Assembly: GCF_027213785.1 (NCBI RefSeq)
Contig: NZ_JAPWGO010000002.1
Coordinates: 62,001-126,000, forward strand
Reading direction: 5' to 3'
Length of the DNA stretch: 64,000 nt
Source of the DNA: Limimaricola sp. G21655-S1
GTDB lineage: Bacteria > Pseudomonadota > Alphaproteobacteria > Rhodobacterales > Rhodobacteraceae
In this document: one piece after another, positions 8,046-17,628 of the stretch
Position numbering within the stretch: the stretch's first letter is position 1
Layout of the letters: every line of letters starts with the position of its first letter
The notes under the pieces: generated by a model
What the model was told of the DNA's origin: nothing
The model's database searches: none
The model's input: only the letters and a program-made list of their open reading frames with translations
Made by a program: the position numbers and the translations under genes

Positions 8046-10776
8046 AGTCCGAACGGATTCGGCGCGGATCCGGATCGCCTTGCAGCCGCATCGGAGCACG
8101 CCAGCGGCGGCGCAGAAGCTTCTCGGCCTCAAGCACGAGCAGCAGCGCCACTCCCATGCCGAGCACCACGGCCCCGTCGGCCGGGGCCACGGGCCGACTG
8201 TCGAACACCGCCTGCAGCGGCGGGGCGTAGGTAAAGAGAAGCTGGGCCACGACTGCCAATGCCACGCCGAACCAGACGGCACGGGTGCCCAGAAGCCCGG
8301 TCACGGTAATCGAGGTCATGTGCAGGTAGCGCACCGAAAACAGGTAGAAGATCTCCATCACCACCAGCAGGTCGACCGAGAGCGTCCGGGCATAGGCGAG
8401 GCTCTCGCCCCGCGCCATGACCCAGGCCGAGAGGCCGAACACCGCCAGCCCGAACAGCACCGAGACCAGTGCCACGCGCCAGATCATCTCGCCGTCGAGC
8501 AGCGCCGCGCCGGGGCGGCGCGGCGGGCGCGCCATCACGCCCGGCTCGGGTGGCTCGAAGGCCAGCGTCAGCCCCAGAGCCACGGCGGTCACCATGTTGA
8601 TCCAGAGGATCTGGATCGGCGTGATCGGCAGCGGCAACCCAATCAGGATCGCAAGGATGATCACCAGCGCCTCGCCGCCATTGGTCGGCAGGTTCCAGGC
8701 GATCACCTTGCGGATGTTGTCGTGGATGGTGCGGCCCTCGCGCACGGCGGCGACGATCGAGGCGAAGTTGTCGTCGGTGAGCACCACCCGCGCAGCCTCC
8801 TTGGCGGCCTCGGTGCCCTTGATGCCCATGGCGATCCCGGCATCGGCGCGTTTCAACGCCGGCGCGTCGTTCACCCCGTCGCCGGTCATCGCCACGACGT
8901 GCCCCTCGGCCTGCAGCGCCTCGACCAGCCGCAGCTTGTGCTCGGGGGCGGCGCGCGCGAAGACGTTGGCCTCGCGCGCCATGCGGCGCAGATCGGCATC
9001 CTTCGCCGCTTCGATCTCCCGGCCTGCAAGCGCGCCGCCCCTCGTGTCGAGACCGAGTTCGGCCGCCACCGCCTGCGCGGTCAGGGCGTGGTCGCCGGTG
9101 ATCATCTTCACAGCGATGCCGGCGCGCCGGCAATCCGCCGCCGCCGCGATCGCCTCGGGGCGGGCCGGGTCGATGAACCCGGCAAGTCCGAGCAGCCTCA
9201 GCCCGCCGATGTCGGCATGACCGATCTCGCCCGACGCCGCGACGGGCTTCACGGCGAAGGCGAGTACACGGTGACCACTGGCGGCGAGCGCCTCGATCCG
9301 TGCCGCCCAGGCCTCGCGATCGATGGGCACCGCCTCATCGGGACCGGGCTGGAAATCGCAATGTGGCAGCAGCCGGTCCGGCGCGCCTTTCACGTGAAGC
9401 ATCGCGCCGTCGGTGCCGGCGGTCAGCACGGCCATGTAACTCCATGCGGCGTCGAAGGGGATCTCGTGCAGGCGGGGATGCGCGGCGCGCTCGGCCTCGG
9501 CATCGAGGCCGATCTTGCCCGCGAGCGCCAGCAGCGCGCCCTCCATCGGATCGCCCTCGACCCGCCAACCCGACTTGTCCTGACGCAGATGCGCGTCGTT
9601 GCACAGCAGGCCGGTCCGGGCCAGCGCAGCCACGGCCGCCGGGTCGCCTTCGACCTCGCCGTTGGGCGCATAGCCCTCGCCGCCGATCTCGGAGGCGGGG
9701 GCGCTCGGGTCGGTCACGACCCGTCGCACGACCATTTCGTTCAGCGTCAGCGTGCCGGTCTTGTCGGTGCAGATCACCGTCACGGCGCCCAGCGTCTCCA
9801 CCGCCGGGAGCCGCCGCACGATGGCCCGTCGCGCCGCCATGCGCTGCACGCCCAGCGCCAGTGCGATGGTGATCACCGCCGGCAGCCCCTCGGGTATCGC
9901 GGCCACGGCCATGCCGACCATGGCGAAGAACGCGTCTTCCCGGGAGTATCCGCCAAATCCGACCGCGTAGCCGAAGACGAGTAGGCAGACGCCGAGAATG
10001 ATCGTCGTCAATCGCCGCGCGAAGCGGTCGATCTGGCGCAGCAGCGGCGTCGCCGTGGTCTCGACCCCACCGAGGAGCGCGCCGATCCGGCCGATCTCGC
10101 TGCGCGGCCCGGTGGCAACGACCACCCCGGTTCCGCGCCCGGACGCGACCAGCGTACCCGAAAAGGCCATGGACCTGCGATCGCCGAGCGGGGCGTCCTT
10201 TGGAACGGGGTCGGTATCCTTGTCGACGGCGGCCGACTCGCCGGTCAGCACGGCCTCCTGCGCCCGCATCCCGCGCGCCTCGATCAGCCGGAGATCGGCC
10301 GGCACCCGATCGCCGGGTTCGAGCAGCACGATATCGCCCGGCACCAGTTCGGCGGCCGGTATGGTCTCGCGCCGGCCCGCGCGGCGCACGGAAGCGGTCT
10401 CCGACAGCAACCGACGCACCCCGGCCAGGGCGCTTTCGGCACGGCCCTCCTGCCACAGGCCGATCGCCGCGTTCAGCACCACCACCGCGAGGATCACGCC
10501 CGAATCCATCCAGTGGCCGAGCAGCGCCGTGACGGCGCCCGCCGCGATCAGCACCAGGATGAGAAGGTTCTCGAACTGGCCCCGCAGCCGGGCAAGCAGG
10601 CCGCACCCCGGCGGCTCTGGCAGACGGTTGGGTCCGTGGCGGGACAGCCGGGCGGCAATCTCGGGTGGGGAGAGCCCCTCCGGCCCGCTTCCGAGGCTTC
10701 CCAGGACCTCCTCGGTGTCGGACGCATGCCAGAGGGGCGTGCCGTTCGCCTGGGCCTGCGGGGGCATGGAGGTCAT
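8044..10776 (-). CDS. P2-type cation-transporting ATPase (Ca2+-ATPase-like)
   Basis: A 910-aa integral membrane pump with the full P-type ATPase order. An N-terminal cation-ATPase domain is followed by the actuator TGES (178-181), PEGLP in the fourth membrane segment (295-299), the phosphorylated Asp in DKTGTLT (D338), KGAP in the nucleotide domain, [12 protein letters not shown], and a six-segment C-terminal domain. PEGLP and overall length place it with PMA/SERCA-type P2 pumps rather than CPx copper pumps. The ion could be Ca2+, Na+, Mg2+ or H+. Related pumps in alphaproteobacteria often sit in oxygen-limitation gene clusters, which fits the FNR-like box 77 bases upstream of the start. A divergent PfkB kinase follows. 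Confidence 0.9.
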   Translation of the reverse strand: MTSMPPQAQANGTPLWHASDTEEVLGSLGSGPEGLSPPEIAARLSRHGPNRLPEPPGCGLLARLRGQFENLLILVLIAAGAVTALLGHWMDSGVILAVVVLNAAIGLWQEGRAESALAGVRRLLSETASVRRAGRRETIPAAELVPGDIVLLEPGDRVPADLRLIEARGMRAQEAVLTGESAAVDKDTDPVPKDAPLGDRRSMAFSGTLVASGRGTGVVVATGPRSEIGRIGALLGGVETTATPLLRQIDRFARRLTTIILGVCLLVFGYAVGFGGYSREDAFFAMVGMAVAAIPEGLPAVITIALALGVQRMAARRAIVRRLPAVETLGAVTVICTDKTGTLTLNEMVVRRVVTDPSAPASEIGGEGYAPNGEVEGDPAAVAALARTGLLCNDAHLRQDKSGWRVEGDPMEGALLALAGKIGLDAEAERAAHPRLHEIPFDAAWSYMAVLTAGTDGAMLHVKGAPDRLLPHCDFQPGPDEAVPIDREAWAARIEALAASGHRVLAFAVKPVAASGEIGHADIGGLRLLGLAGFIDPARPEAIAAAADCRRAGIAVKMITGDHALTAQAVAAELGLDTRGGALAGREIEAAKDADLRRMAREANVFARAAPEHKLRLVEALQAEGHVVAMTGDGVNDAPALKRADAGIAMGIKGTEAAKEAARVVLTDDNFASIVAAVREGRTIHDNIRKVIAWNLPTNGGEALVIILAILIGLPLPITPIQILWINMVTAVALGLTLAFEPPEPGVMARPPRRPGAALLDGEMIWRVALVSVLFGLAVFGLSAWVMARGESLAYARTLSVDLLVVMEIFYLFSVRYLHMTSITVTGLLGTRAVWFGVALAVVAQLLFTYAPPLQAVFDSRPVAPADGAVVLGMGVALLLVLEAEKLLRRRWRAPMRLQGDPDPRRIRSD

Positions 10777-11231
10777 TGCGGCTGGCTTCCTGACACGGCG
10801 CCGGAGCGGTCGGCGGCATGCTCAGGATAGGCGAGCGCGGCGCTCCTGTCGCTTGCGCGAGATCAAGGTGGGTCCCGGAAGCGGATGCTTTCGTTTCCGC
10901 GGTCCGGGGATCGAGGCGTGAAATCGGCAGAATGAGCAGGAGACCCGGGAAGCGGAAAGACGAAGCTGGCCAGGCGCGGTGCGCGGGCCCTCGAACCGGG
11001 TGCGATGGTAAAAACCAATCCTGGGTACGCCTGTATCGACATCGATTGCCAAGACAGGGCGGGACGAGAGGGCCCGGCACCGTGCATGAACGTGCAGCGC
11101 GTTTCGTACGGATACGTGCCCGTCGCGATTCGCAAGGTCGGTGAAACATGCGCCGGATGGCGATAGACTGTGCGCGGTCTCAACTCCTGCCTGAGCCCTT
11201 TCGTGAAAGGAGCCTCAACGATGAGCCGCCG
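10777..11231. other. Divergent intergenic region between the ATPase and pfkB genes
   Basis: About 455 bases that hold the FNR-like site at 10853-10866 and a short reading frame at 11221-11247 next to the pfkB start. No further coding sequence is evident. It probably carries promoters for both flanking genes. Confidence 0.5.
10853..10866. promoter_or_regulatory. FNR/FixK-like operator (TTGCG-N4-ATCAA)
   Basis: TTGCGCGAGATCAA matches the TTGAT-N4-ATCAA consensus at 8 of 10 positions, with one half-site perfect. It lies 77 bases upstream of the P-type ATPase start in the divergent region, a suitable place for oxygen-responsive control by FnrL/FixK. Confidence 0.5.
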
Positions 11232-11247
11232 ATGCGCCAGATCCTGA
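11221..11247 (+). promoter_or_regulatory. Possible 8-codon leader ORF overlapping the pfkB start
   Basis: AAAGGAG at 11206-11212 is well spaced for the ATG at 11221, which reads eight codons (MSRRCARS) and stops at 11247, past the ATG of pfkB at 11232 in another frame. The pfkB ATG lacks its own well-spaced site. Translation may therefore be coupled or reinitiated, or the annotated start is wrong. Confidence 0.3.
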
Positions 11248-12185
11248 CCCTGACCCTGAACCCCGCGCTTGATCTCGCGACGGAAACCGAAGCGCTCGTG
11301 CCGAACCGGAAACTGCGCTGCGCCGCGCCGCGGCTCGATCCGGGCGGGGGCGGCATCAATGTCTCTCGCGCGATCGCCCGGCTCGGTGGCGTCTCGACCG
11401 CCATGGTCGCGCTGGGCGGCGCGACCGGCGAGACGATCGCCGCACTGCTTGCCGATGAGGGCGTCGAGATCGTGACCATCTCCGTGCCCGGGCTGACCCG
11501 GCAATCCTTCGCGGTCACGGCACGCGATAGCGGGGCGCAATATCGCTTCGTCCTGCCGGGGCCCGGCTGGCCGCCTCAAGCCACCGACAGGCTCTTCGAC
11601 GTACTCGCGCGACGGATCGGGCCGGAGCAGATGCTCGTGGTGTCCGGCAGCCTGCCGCCGGGCCTCTCCGGTGCGGTTCTGGTCCGCCTGGCGGAACGGT
11701 GCCAGGCACGCGGGGCGGAGATGCTGCTCGACACCTCCGGCGCGGCCTTGGCGGAGGCGATCTCAAGCATTGAAGAGGTGCCGTTCGGCCTGTTGCGGAT
11801 GGACGGGGCCGAGGCCGATGAATTGGCCGGACGCGGCCTGTCGAATGCGCGCGAGCTTGCGGCGTTCGGGAAAGATCTTGTCCGGAGCGGCAAGGCGCGG
11901 CGCGTGGTCCTGTCCCTCGGCGCCAGCGGAACGCTCGGCGTATCCGCCACGGAGAGCTTCTTTTGCGATGCCCCGCCGGTCGAGCTCGTCAGTGCGGTCG
12001 GGGCGGGAGACAGCTTGCTCGGGGCAACCGCGCTCGCCCTGGCGCAGCGTCAAAGCTTTCGCGCGGCGTTGCGGGCCGGCACCGGGGCCGCGGCGGCGGC
12101 CGTGACCACGCCGGCCACCCAGCTTTGCGACGGGGCCTTGGCCCGCAGGCTCGTGGCCGAGGTGAGGGTTAGGGATCTAGAATGA
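11232..12185 (+). CDS. PfkB-family sugar kinase (1-phosphofructokinase type)
   Basis: A 317-aa cytoplasmic ribokinase-fold kinase. It begins LTLTLNPALDLATET, typical of 6-phosphofructokinase II, 1-phosphofructokinase and tagatose-6-phosphate kinase. The substrate loop DPGGGGINVSRAI lies near residue 35, and the ATP/anion-hole motif SAVGAGDSLLG, with the catalytic Asp, is near the C-terminus. No fructose PTS genes are next to it, so 1-phosphofructokinase is less likely than 6-phosphofructokinase II or a related role. The neighbouring cation ATPase and FNR-like box recall low-oxygen gene clusters of alphaproteobacteria. The start at MRQILTLTL is chosen by homology; the ribosome binding site is offset. 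Confidence 0.8.
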   Translation: MRQILTLTLNPALDLATETEALVPNRKLRCAAPRLDPGGGGINVSRAIARLGGVSTAMVALGGATGETIAALLADEGVEIVTISVPGLTRQSFAVTARDSGAQYRFVLPGPGWPPQATDRLFDVLARRIGPEQMLVVSGSLPPGLSGAVLVRLAERCQARGAEMLLDTSGAALAEAISSIEEVPFGLLRMDGAEADELAGRGLSNARELAAFGKDLVRSGKARRVVLSLGASGTLGVSATESFFCDAPPVELVSAVGAGDSLLGATALALAQRQSFRAALRAGTGAAAAAVTTPATQLCDGALARRLVAEVRVRDLE

Positions 12186-12336
12186 CCCCGCCCCTCGAAG
12201 ATGTTCTGACAGAAAAACAGAGGGCTGAGGCTGGGGGTCGCTTCGCACCACCCTTTCGGGCCCCTGCGGCGTTGACAGAAGCCGGGTCATGGGTCCTGAT
12301 CATGAACAGAGTTTCCTTGTTCCAAGGGAGGCGAAA

Positions 12337-12642
12337 ATGAACCCTGACGCCATGGCCGCACGACGCGCCCTGATCCGGGCCTACCGGGCCTATCTTCAGG
12401 CCGAAGACGATCTGGAGCACGCTCTGGAACACGCGGCAGCCGTCATGCCCGAACTGCGACAGCACGGTTTACGCCCGATCGGATCACCGGGCTCGCGCAT
12501 CCGCCGCTTGACGGATGTACGCAGCCATTCGGTCGAGGTGCTCGATGTCATGCGCGACAAGCACCGGCGGGCCGTCATGCGTGTCTCCTCCAGCAGCCAC
12601 ATGACGACGCAGACGCCCGAGCCACCCAAGGCGCTGCGCTAG
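12337..12642 (+). CDS. Hypothetical small basic protein, 101 aa
   Basis: The ATG at 12337 has GGGAGG about seven bases upstream. The first half is predicted helical (RALIRAYRAYLQAEDDLEHA), the second half is Arg-rich. I do not recognise a family. It follows pfkB by about 150 bases, a gap that contains TTGACA at 12273, so it may have its own promoter. Confidence 0.55.
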   Translation: MNPDAMAARRALIRAYRAYLQAEDDLEHALEHAAAVMPELRQHGLRPIGSPGSRIRRLTDVRSHSVEVLDVMRDKHRRAVMRVSSSSHMTTQTPEPPKALR

Positions 12643-13600
12643 CGACCGTCGCCAAGACACGATGTTCCACCGGGCCGCCGGCCATCGACCGGGAAAGTTC
12701 CGAGGGGCAGCTGCCTGACGGGACCCTGCGGGGCTCGAACCTCGGCAAATGGAAATAGGAGTCCGGTTGCCCGCCATAAGCAGTGGCATGACAACCGATG
12801 CATAGCCTTACCGCCGCCTCTGGCGATGTTGATGAAGCGGCCCGTGGATTGATCAACCCCGGTTCGTGCAAGGCTCGGGCATGTTGTTACTGGGGATTCA
12901 CGATAGCGTTCACGTTTCCGCCACGGGAGTGGCTGCTGCCCTGTCGTGATGAGGGGAGCGAAGTCGTTCTGCACCGTTCCATAATTGGGTGACGCACACC
13001 TGACCGGGCGCCGTGAACGGCCCCTGCACTACCGCATGTGGGATGATTTGGCCGAGGAAGCAGGTGTAAGGAACGTTTCCATGCCTCAGGAGGCGATCAG
13101 CGTTAGCCGCGATCTCGCCGGGCGGGTATTCCCAAGCCATGCAGCCACCCTCGATGGCGCAGGCTAAAACTCTGCCGCAGTGAAGTGCTGTCGTCCTTTC
13201 GCCTGCGTCCCCCTTTCTCGCCGCCGTGGAAGATTACGCATCCATTGCCACCGGGGACTAGAGCCTCTCGCGCTCGGACATGAGGGGCGGCTGCTATAAC
13301 CCGCCCATGTCAAACCTTACGTGCATCATGGCAAGACGGATGGCGAAGCAGTCCGTGACCCAGTGAGGTCGCGTAAGCTGACGAATGATGCCGGGGCGAT
13401 CAGCGAGGCGGCGACGCGGCCGACCGTGGGCTACGCCTCCGTGAAGAGTTGCGAGCCAAGGGGCATGCGGATCCTTCACTCGGGGCAAGACCTGCTGGCA
13501 ACGAGCTGGGCACGCCGGGCAACATCAGGCCCTCGTGCTCCAAGTCATTCGGCGACGGTCGACTTACCGCGCTAAGTGTACGGGAAGATTTGTGAGTTAG
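12643..13600. other. Gene-poor kilobase next to tRNA-Ser
   Basis: About 960 bases without a gene I can support. Short open frames exist on both strands but lack ribosome binding sites and family motifs. One minus-strand frame near 12780-12810 contains an isolated CIGCH, which is not enough to call a cytochrome. The stretch lies on the 3' side of tRNA-Ser and may be eroded sequence. Confidence 0.45.
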
Positions 13601-13690
13601 TGGCGGAGCGAGAGGGATTCGAACCCTCGAGACGGTTTCCCGCCTACACACTTTCCAGGCGTGCGCCTTCGACCACTCGGCCACCGCTCC
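13601..13690 (-). tRNA. tRNA-Ser(GGA)
   Basis: On the minus strand it reads GGAGCGGTGGCCGAGTGG at the 5' end, an anticodon loop CTGGAAA with anticodon GGA, a long variable arm (class II), the T-arm GAGGGTTCGAATCCCTC, and CGCTCCG with encoded CCA. The acceptor stem pairs fully. Confidence 0.97.
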
Positions 13691-13821
13691 GTTGCGGGCT
13701 CAGTAGCCAAGGCTCGGCGCCAATGCAAGGGCCTGACCCCGGCAATTTCCGCCTTTGATTGCCCCCGCCGCAAGGCTCCCGCATAGTGGATGCCGCACAG
13801 ACCGGACGAGACAGCGCCTTG

Positions 13822-14967
13822 ATGACCGAACCACCCCGCACGCCACTGCAATCCCAGCCGAGCCGGATGCGCCTGCCGCGCGATCCGCACCGCGTGCAGG
13901 ACGTGGCCCTGATCATCATCGCTTTCGCGGTGGTGCTGTTTCTCCTAGTGCAGGCGCGGTTCCTGCTGATCTCGCTGGTGACCGCGATCGTCATCTTCTC
14001 GTTGATGAGCGACGCGATCAGCTTCATCGCGCGGGCCCGGATCGGGCCGCTGGCGATCCCGAACTGGCTCGCCTCCGTCGCCGCCGTCGTCGCCATCGCG
14101 GCGACGCTGCTGACGCTGACCTCGATCGTGCTGGCGCAGATCAACACGGTGCTGCTCACCACGCTAAGCTATGCCGACCGCGCGCCGGAGGCGATCGCGG
14201 CGCTGTTCTCCTGGCTTGGCCAGAACACCGAGGCCGCGGTGCTCAACTCGCTGCAGACGGTCGAGCTCGGCGGCTATATCAGGGCGCTGGCGAGCCAGGC
14301 GGGCAACCTGATGCAGGGCACGGTGCTGGTGATCCTTTTCGTCGGCTTTCTCTTCGCCGAGCGGGTCTGGTTCTCGACCAAGCTGGTCAATTTCGTGGGC
14401 GACCCGGTGCGGGCCGACCGGGTGGGACGGATCATCGGCTCGATCATCCGCCGGGTGAACCGCTACCTCGCGGTCAAGACGCTGGTGTCGCTGATGACCG
14501 GGGTCATGGTCTGGGCGCTGGCGGGGCTGTTCGGGCTCGATCTCGCGGTGGCGCTCGGGATCCTCACCTTCATCCTGAACTACATCCCCAATATCGGCTC
14601 GATCGTCGCCACGGCGCTGGTGGCGCTGGTGGCCTATGTGCAGCTCGGCGATCCGGCGACGACGGGGGCGATCTTCGCGATCACCGGGGTGATCCAGTTC
14701 ATCAACGGCAACGTGCTCGACCCGATGATGATGGGTCGGGCGCTCAGGCTGTCCTCGTTCGGGATCATCATCAGCCTCGCCTTCTGGGGCGCGGTCTGGG
14801 GCATTCCGGGGATGTTCCTTTCGGTGCCGATCACCGTGGCGGCGATGATCGTCTGCTCGGAGATCCCGGCGCTCAGGCCGATCGCGATCCTGCTGTCGCG
14901 CGAGGGGTTGCCAGAGCCCGAGACCGAACCGCGCGAGACCCCTTCGCGGCACGAGGCGGCCGAATGA
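13822..14967 (+). CDS. AI-2E/PerM-family membrane transporter
   Basis: About 381 aa with two N-terminal membrane segments, a soluble part, then five or more segments. The family signatures LNYIPNIGSIVAT, GNVLDPMMMGRALRLSSFGIII and WGIPGMFLSVPIT are all visible. Members include TqsA (autoinducer-2 export) and sodium/proton antiporters, so substrate is open. The ATG at 13822 is preferred because the preceding 21 in-frame codons lack hydrophobic or conserved sequence. It converges on the large MscS gene. Confidence 0.85.
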   Translation: MTEPPRTPLQSQPSRMRLPRDPHRVQDVALIIIAFAVVLFLLVQARFLLISLVTAIVIFSLMSDAISFIARARIGPLAIPNWLASVAAVVAIAATLLTLTSIVLAQINTVLLTTLSYADRAPEAIAALFSWLGQNTEAAVLNSLQTVELGGYIRALASQAGNLMQGTVLVILFVGFLFAERVWFSTKLVNFVGDPVRADRVGRIIGSIIRRVNRYLAVKTLVSLMTGVMVWALAGLFGLDLAVALGILTFILNYIPNIGSIVATALVALVAYVQLGDPATTGAIFAITGVIQFINGNVLDPMMMGRALRLSSFGIIISLAFWGAVWGIPGMFLSVPITVAAMIVCSEIPALRPIAILLSREGLPEPETEPRETPSRHEAAE

Positions 14968-14988
14968 TCCGGGCGTGGCGGCGGGGCC

Positions 14989-17628
14989 TCAGCCCGTGCC
15001 GCCCCCCTCTGCCGCGTTTTCAGCCGCGCGCAACGTTTCGGGGTTCCTGAGCCACAGATCCTGCTGCGGGAAGGGGATGGTGATCCCCGCCGCCCTGAAG
15101 CGCCGCGCGATCTCGTGATTCATCTCCGACTGCACCGCGATGATGAAGTTGATGTCGCGCAGGAAGGCCCGGATCTCGAAGTTCAGGCTCGAGGGGCCGA
15201 AGCCGCGGAACAGCACCGCCGCCGCCGGGTTGGCGAGCACGAGGGGATGGGAATCCGCGACCTCCTGCATGATCTCCTGCACCTTCTCGAGATCGCTGCC
15301 ATGCGCCACGCCGACCGGCACGATGACCCGACCGACCGAGTTGCCGCGGGTCCAGTTGGTAACGTGGTTCGAGACCAGATCGGCGTTGGGCACGATCACG
15401 TCGGTCTTGTCGAAGGTCTCGATCCGGGTCGAACGCACCGAGATGTCGCGCACATATCCCGACTGGCCGTTCACCTCGATCCAGTCGCCCTCGCCTATGG
15501 GTCGCTCGATCAGCAGGATGATGCCCGAGACGAAGTTCGAGACGATGTTCTGCAGGCCGAAACCGATGCCCACCGAGAGCGCACCGGCGACGATGGCGAG
15601 ATTCGACAGGTCGAGCCCGGCGGTGGTGATCGCAAGGATCGCCGCCGAGGTGATGCCGACATAGCCAAAGCCCACCGCGACGGCGTTTTGGCCGCCGAGG
15701 TCGAGCTTGGTGCGCGGCAGCACCACCGAGCGCAGCACCCGCTGGACCAGCCGCGTCAACGCGTAGCCGATCACGAAGATCACCAGAAGCCACATCAGGT
15801 CGGTGGGCTGAAGGCGCGTCTCGCCGAAAGAATAGCCTTCGCGGAACCGGGTCCAGACCTCGGCCAGATCCTCGGGCCGGGCGCCCCAGACCAAAGCCAG
15901 CACCGGCAGCGCGGCAAGGATCAGGAACAGCCCGATCAGCACCGGCACCAACGCGTCGCGGGCCAGATCCTCGGAGCCGGTGGCGACGGTCCACAGGTCG
16001 AAGACCAGCCGCTGCAGCAGCACCAGCACGCCGATCAGCATCATGGTCTTGATCGCCGGCACCAGAAGCGCCTCGGACAGCGCGGCATAGCCCAGCACGG
16101 AGAGCACCGGCGAGATCACCGCCACCGCCATCGCGACCTTGCCCAGAAGCGACAGGAGCCCCTGCCGGACGCTGGTGGTGTCGCGGCGCGCGGTCTCGGG
16201 TTGCGGCGTGGCGGGGGCGGTGGCGGGTGCGCCGTCATGCACCACCCCGGCCAGGGTGCGACCAAGCAGGAACAGCGGCACCGCAACGAGAAGCTGCAGC
16301 GGGAACAGGAGCGCCGCCTCGGCGCCCTCCGGCGCGTCGGCGGTGGCGATCAGCGCCTGCGAGACCTGCGTCAGGGCGATGGTCCCGCCCAGCAGCATCG
16401 CCTGCCTTCGGGCCCGGGTCTGCCGGGCCGGGGCGATGCCGGCGATCGGCTGCGCCGCCTCGGGGCCGAAGAACTGCCCGGCCATCCAGCGCGCCAGCAG
16501 CACCGCGAGACCCGCCAGCGGCAGCACCTCCAGCAGCGCGCCCGCCCGCGGCCCGTTCATCCCGGCAAGATCGAGGGCGCGGGCGACCAGCACCAGCCCC
16601 GCGAAGGGCAGCGCCACCTGCGCCAGCGACACGCCGAAGCCCAGCGCCCGCGAGCCGCGTCGGTCGGCTGCGAGAATGCGGCGGCGCAGATGCCGGGCCC
16701 AGAGGCCGGCACGCATCAGGATGCCGCCCAGCAGCCCGAGGAAAAGCACCTCGGCCAGGACCCCCGCCAGCGCCACCCGCCGCGCGGGCGAGGTCCAGCC
16801 GGCCCAGAGCTCGGCCCGCAGCGCCTCGGCGCGCTCGAAGGCGACGACGAGCGCGGAAGGCCAAAGCCCGGGATTGAGCGGTGAGGGCCCACGATCGCCG
16901 AGCGCCCTGCCCCGTCGCTCGCGGATCAGCCGGTCGATCTCGCGGATCAACCCGTCGGCATGGGCATAGGCCTCGTCGGCCAACCGAACCGGCGCGCGCA
17001 GCCGCATCAGCTGCTCGGTCAGCGCGGCGCGGCGCGCCGCGATGGACTCGTCCTCGCCGCCGGCTTCGGGCGCGGCACCCAGCGCCGTGAGCTGCGCCTC
17101 GACGGTGCCGATGCGGCCACTATTGGCGCCGCGCGCCTGCTGGAACCGGTCGCGCCAGACCACCAGATCGCCGCGCAGCCGCTGCAGCGCGAAATCGGAG
17201 CCCTGCCCGCGCTCGGACAGCGCCTCGCTTCGCGCCGCGGTGCGCTCCCAGCTTTCCCAGTTCACGTCGTCCTCGGCCAGCACCTCGGCCAGCGGCCCGG
17301 TTCCCGGCAGCGTCGCATCGGCCGGGCCATAGGCCGTGGCGGGTGTCAGCTCCGGGGTCTCTGCCTCGGCACCCTCGCCATCTGCCTCGCCGGTCACCTC
17401 AGGGCTCAGGGCGTCCTCGACGCTGGCGGCCGGGGCATCGGAGGGTACGGGCTCCGCCTCGCCCGCCTGCGCCTCGGTCGTCGCATCGGCGGGCGCGTCG
17501 AACAGCCCACCCGGTGCCGGGGCGATGCCCTGCGCCATGGCGGAACCGGCCCCGAACAGGAGCCAGGCCGGCAGCATCAGCCGCCGGGCGAGGCGCGCGC
17601 CCTTGCGGGCCGCCGCGTAGGCGCTCAT
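14989..17628 (-). CDS. Large mechanosensitive channel, MscS superfamily with DUF3772-type N-terminus
   Basis: An 879-aa inner-membrane channel. A signal peptide ends GSAMAQG, followed by an acidic low-complexity linker (about 30-115), a coiled-coil periplasmic domain of DUF3772 type (about 120-270), roughly ten membrane segments, and the MscS pore and beta domain. The pore region reads GFGLQNIVSNFVSGIILLIERPI in the usual place. The start at 17628 overlaps the cysK stop (ATGA), so it is probably translated from the trgAB-cysK transcript. MscK/YbdG-like members release solutes during hypo-osmotic shock. Confidence 0.88.
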   Translation of the reverse strand: MSAYAAARKGARLARRLMLPAWLLFGAGSAMAQGIAPAPGGLFDAPADATTEAQAGEAEPVPSDAPAASVEDALSPEVTGEADGEGAEAETPELTPATAYGPADATLPGTGPLAEVLAEDDVNWESWERTAARSEALSERGQGSDFALQRLRGDLVVWRDRFQQARGANSGRIGTVEAQLTALGAAPEAGGEDESIAARRAALTEQLMRLRAPVRLADEAYAHADGLIREIDRLIRERRGRALGDRGPSPLNPGLWPSALVVAFERAEALRAELWAGWTSPARRVALAGVLAEVLFLGLLGGILMRAGLWARHLRRRILAADRRGSRALGFGVSLAQVALPFAGLVLVARALDLAGMNGPRAGALLEVLPLAGLAVLLARWMAGQFFGPEAAQPIAGIAPARQTRARRQAMLLGGTIALTQVSQALIATADAPEGAEAALLFPLQLLVAVPLFLLGRTLAGVVHDGAPATAPATPQPETARRDTTSVRQGLLSLLGKVAMAVAVISPVLSVLGYAALSEALLVPAIKTMMLIGVLVLLQRLVFDLWTVATGSEDLARDALVPVLIGLFLILAALPVLALVWGARPEDLAEVWTRFREGYSFGETRLQPTDLMWLLVIFVIGYALTRLVQRVLRSVVLPRTKLDLGGQNAVAVGFGYVGITSAAILAITTAGLDLSNLAIVAGALSVGIGFGLQNIVSNFVSGIILLIERPIGEGDWIEVNGQSGYVRDISVRSTRIETFDKTDVIVPNADLVSNHVTNWTRGNSVGRVIVPVGVAHGSDLEKVQEIMQEVADSHPLVLANPAAAVLFRGFGPSSLNFEIRAFLRDINFIIAVQSEMNHEIARRFRAAGITIPFPQQDLWLRNPETLRAAENAAEGGGTG

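Noticed and set aside
7972-9984. 670-codon plus-strand frame over the P-type ATPase
   Set aside because: Antisense shadow, His/Gln/Arg-rich, no family motif. Similar shadows over gspD, trgB, ctaD, nadE and ppiD were left out for the same reason.
12575-12871. Minus-strand frame with an isolated CIGCH motif, possible cytochrome c remnant
   Set aside because: Only five residues match, there is no signal peptide or axial Met context, and other frames in this stretch are equally open.
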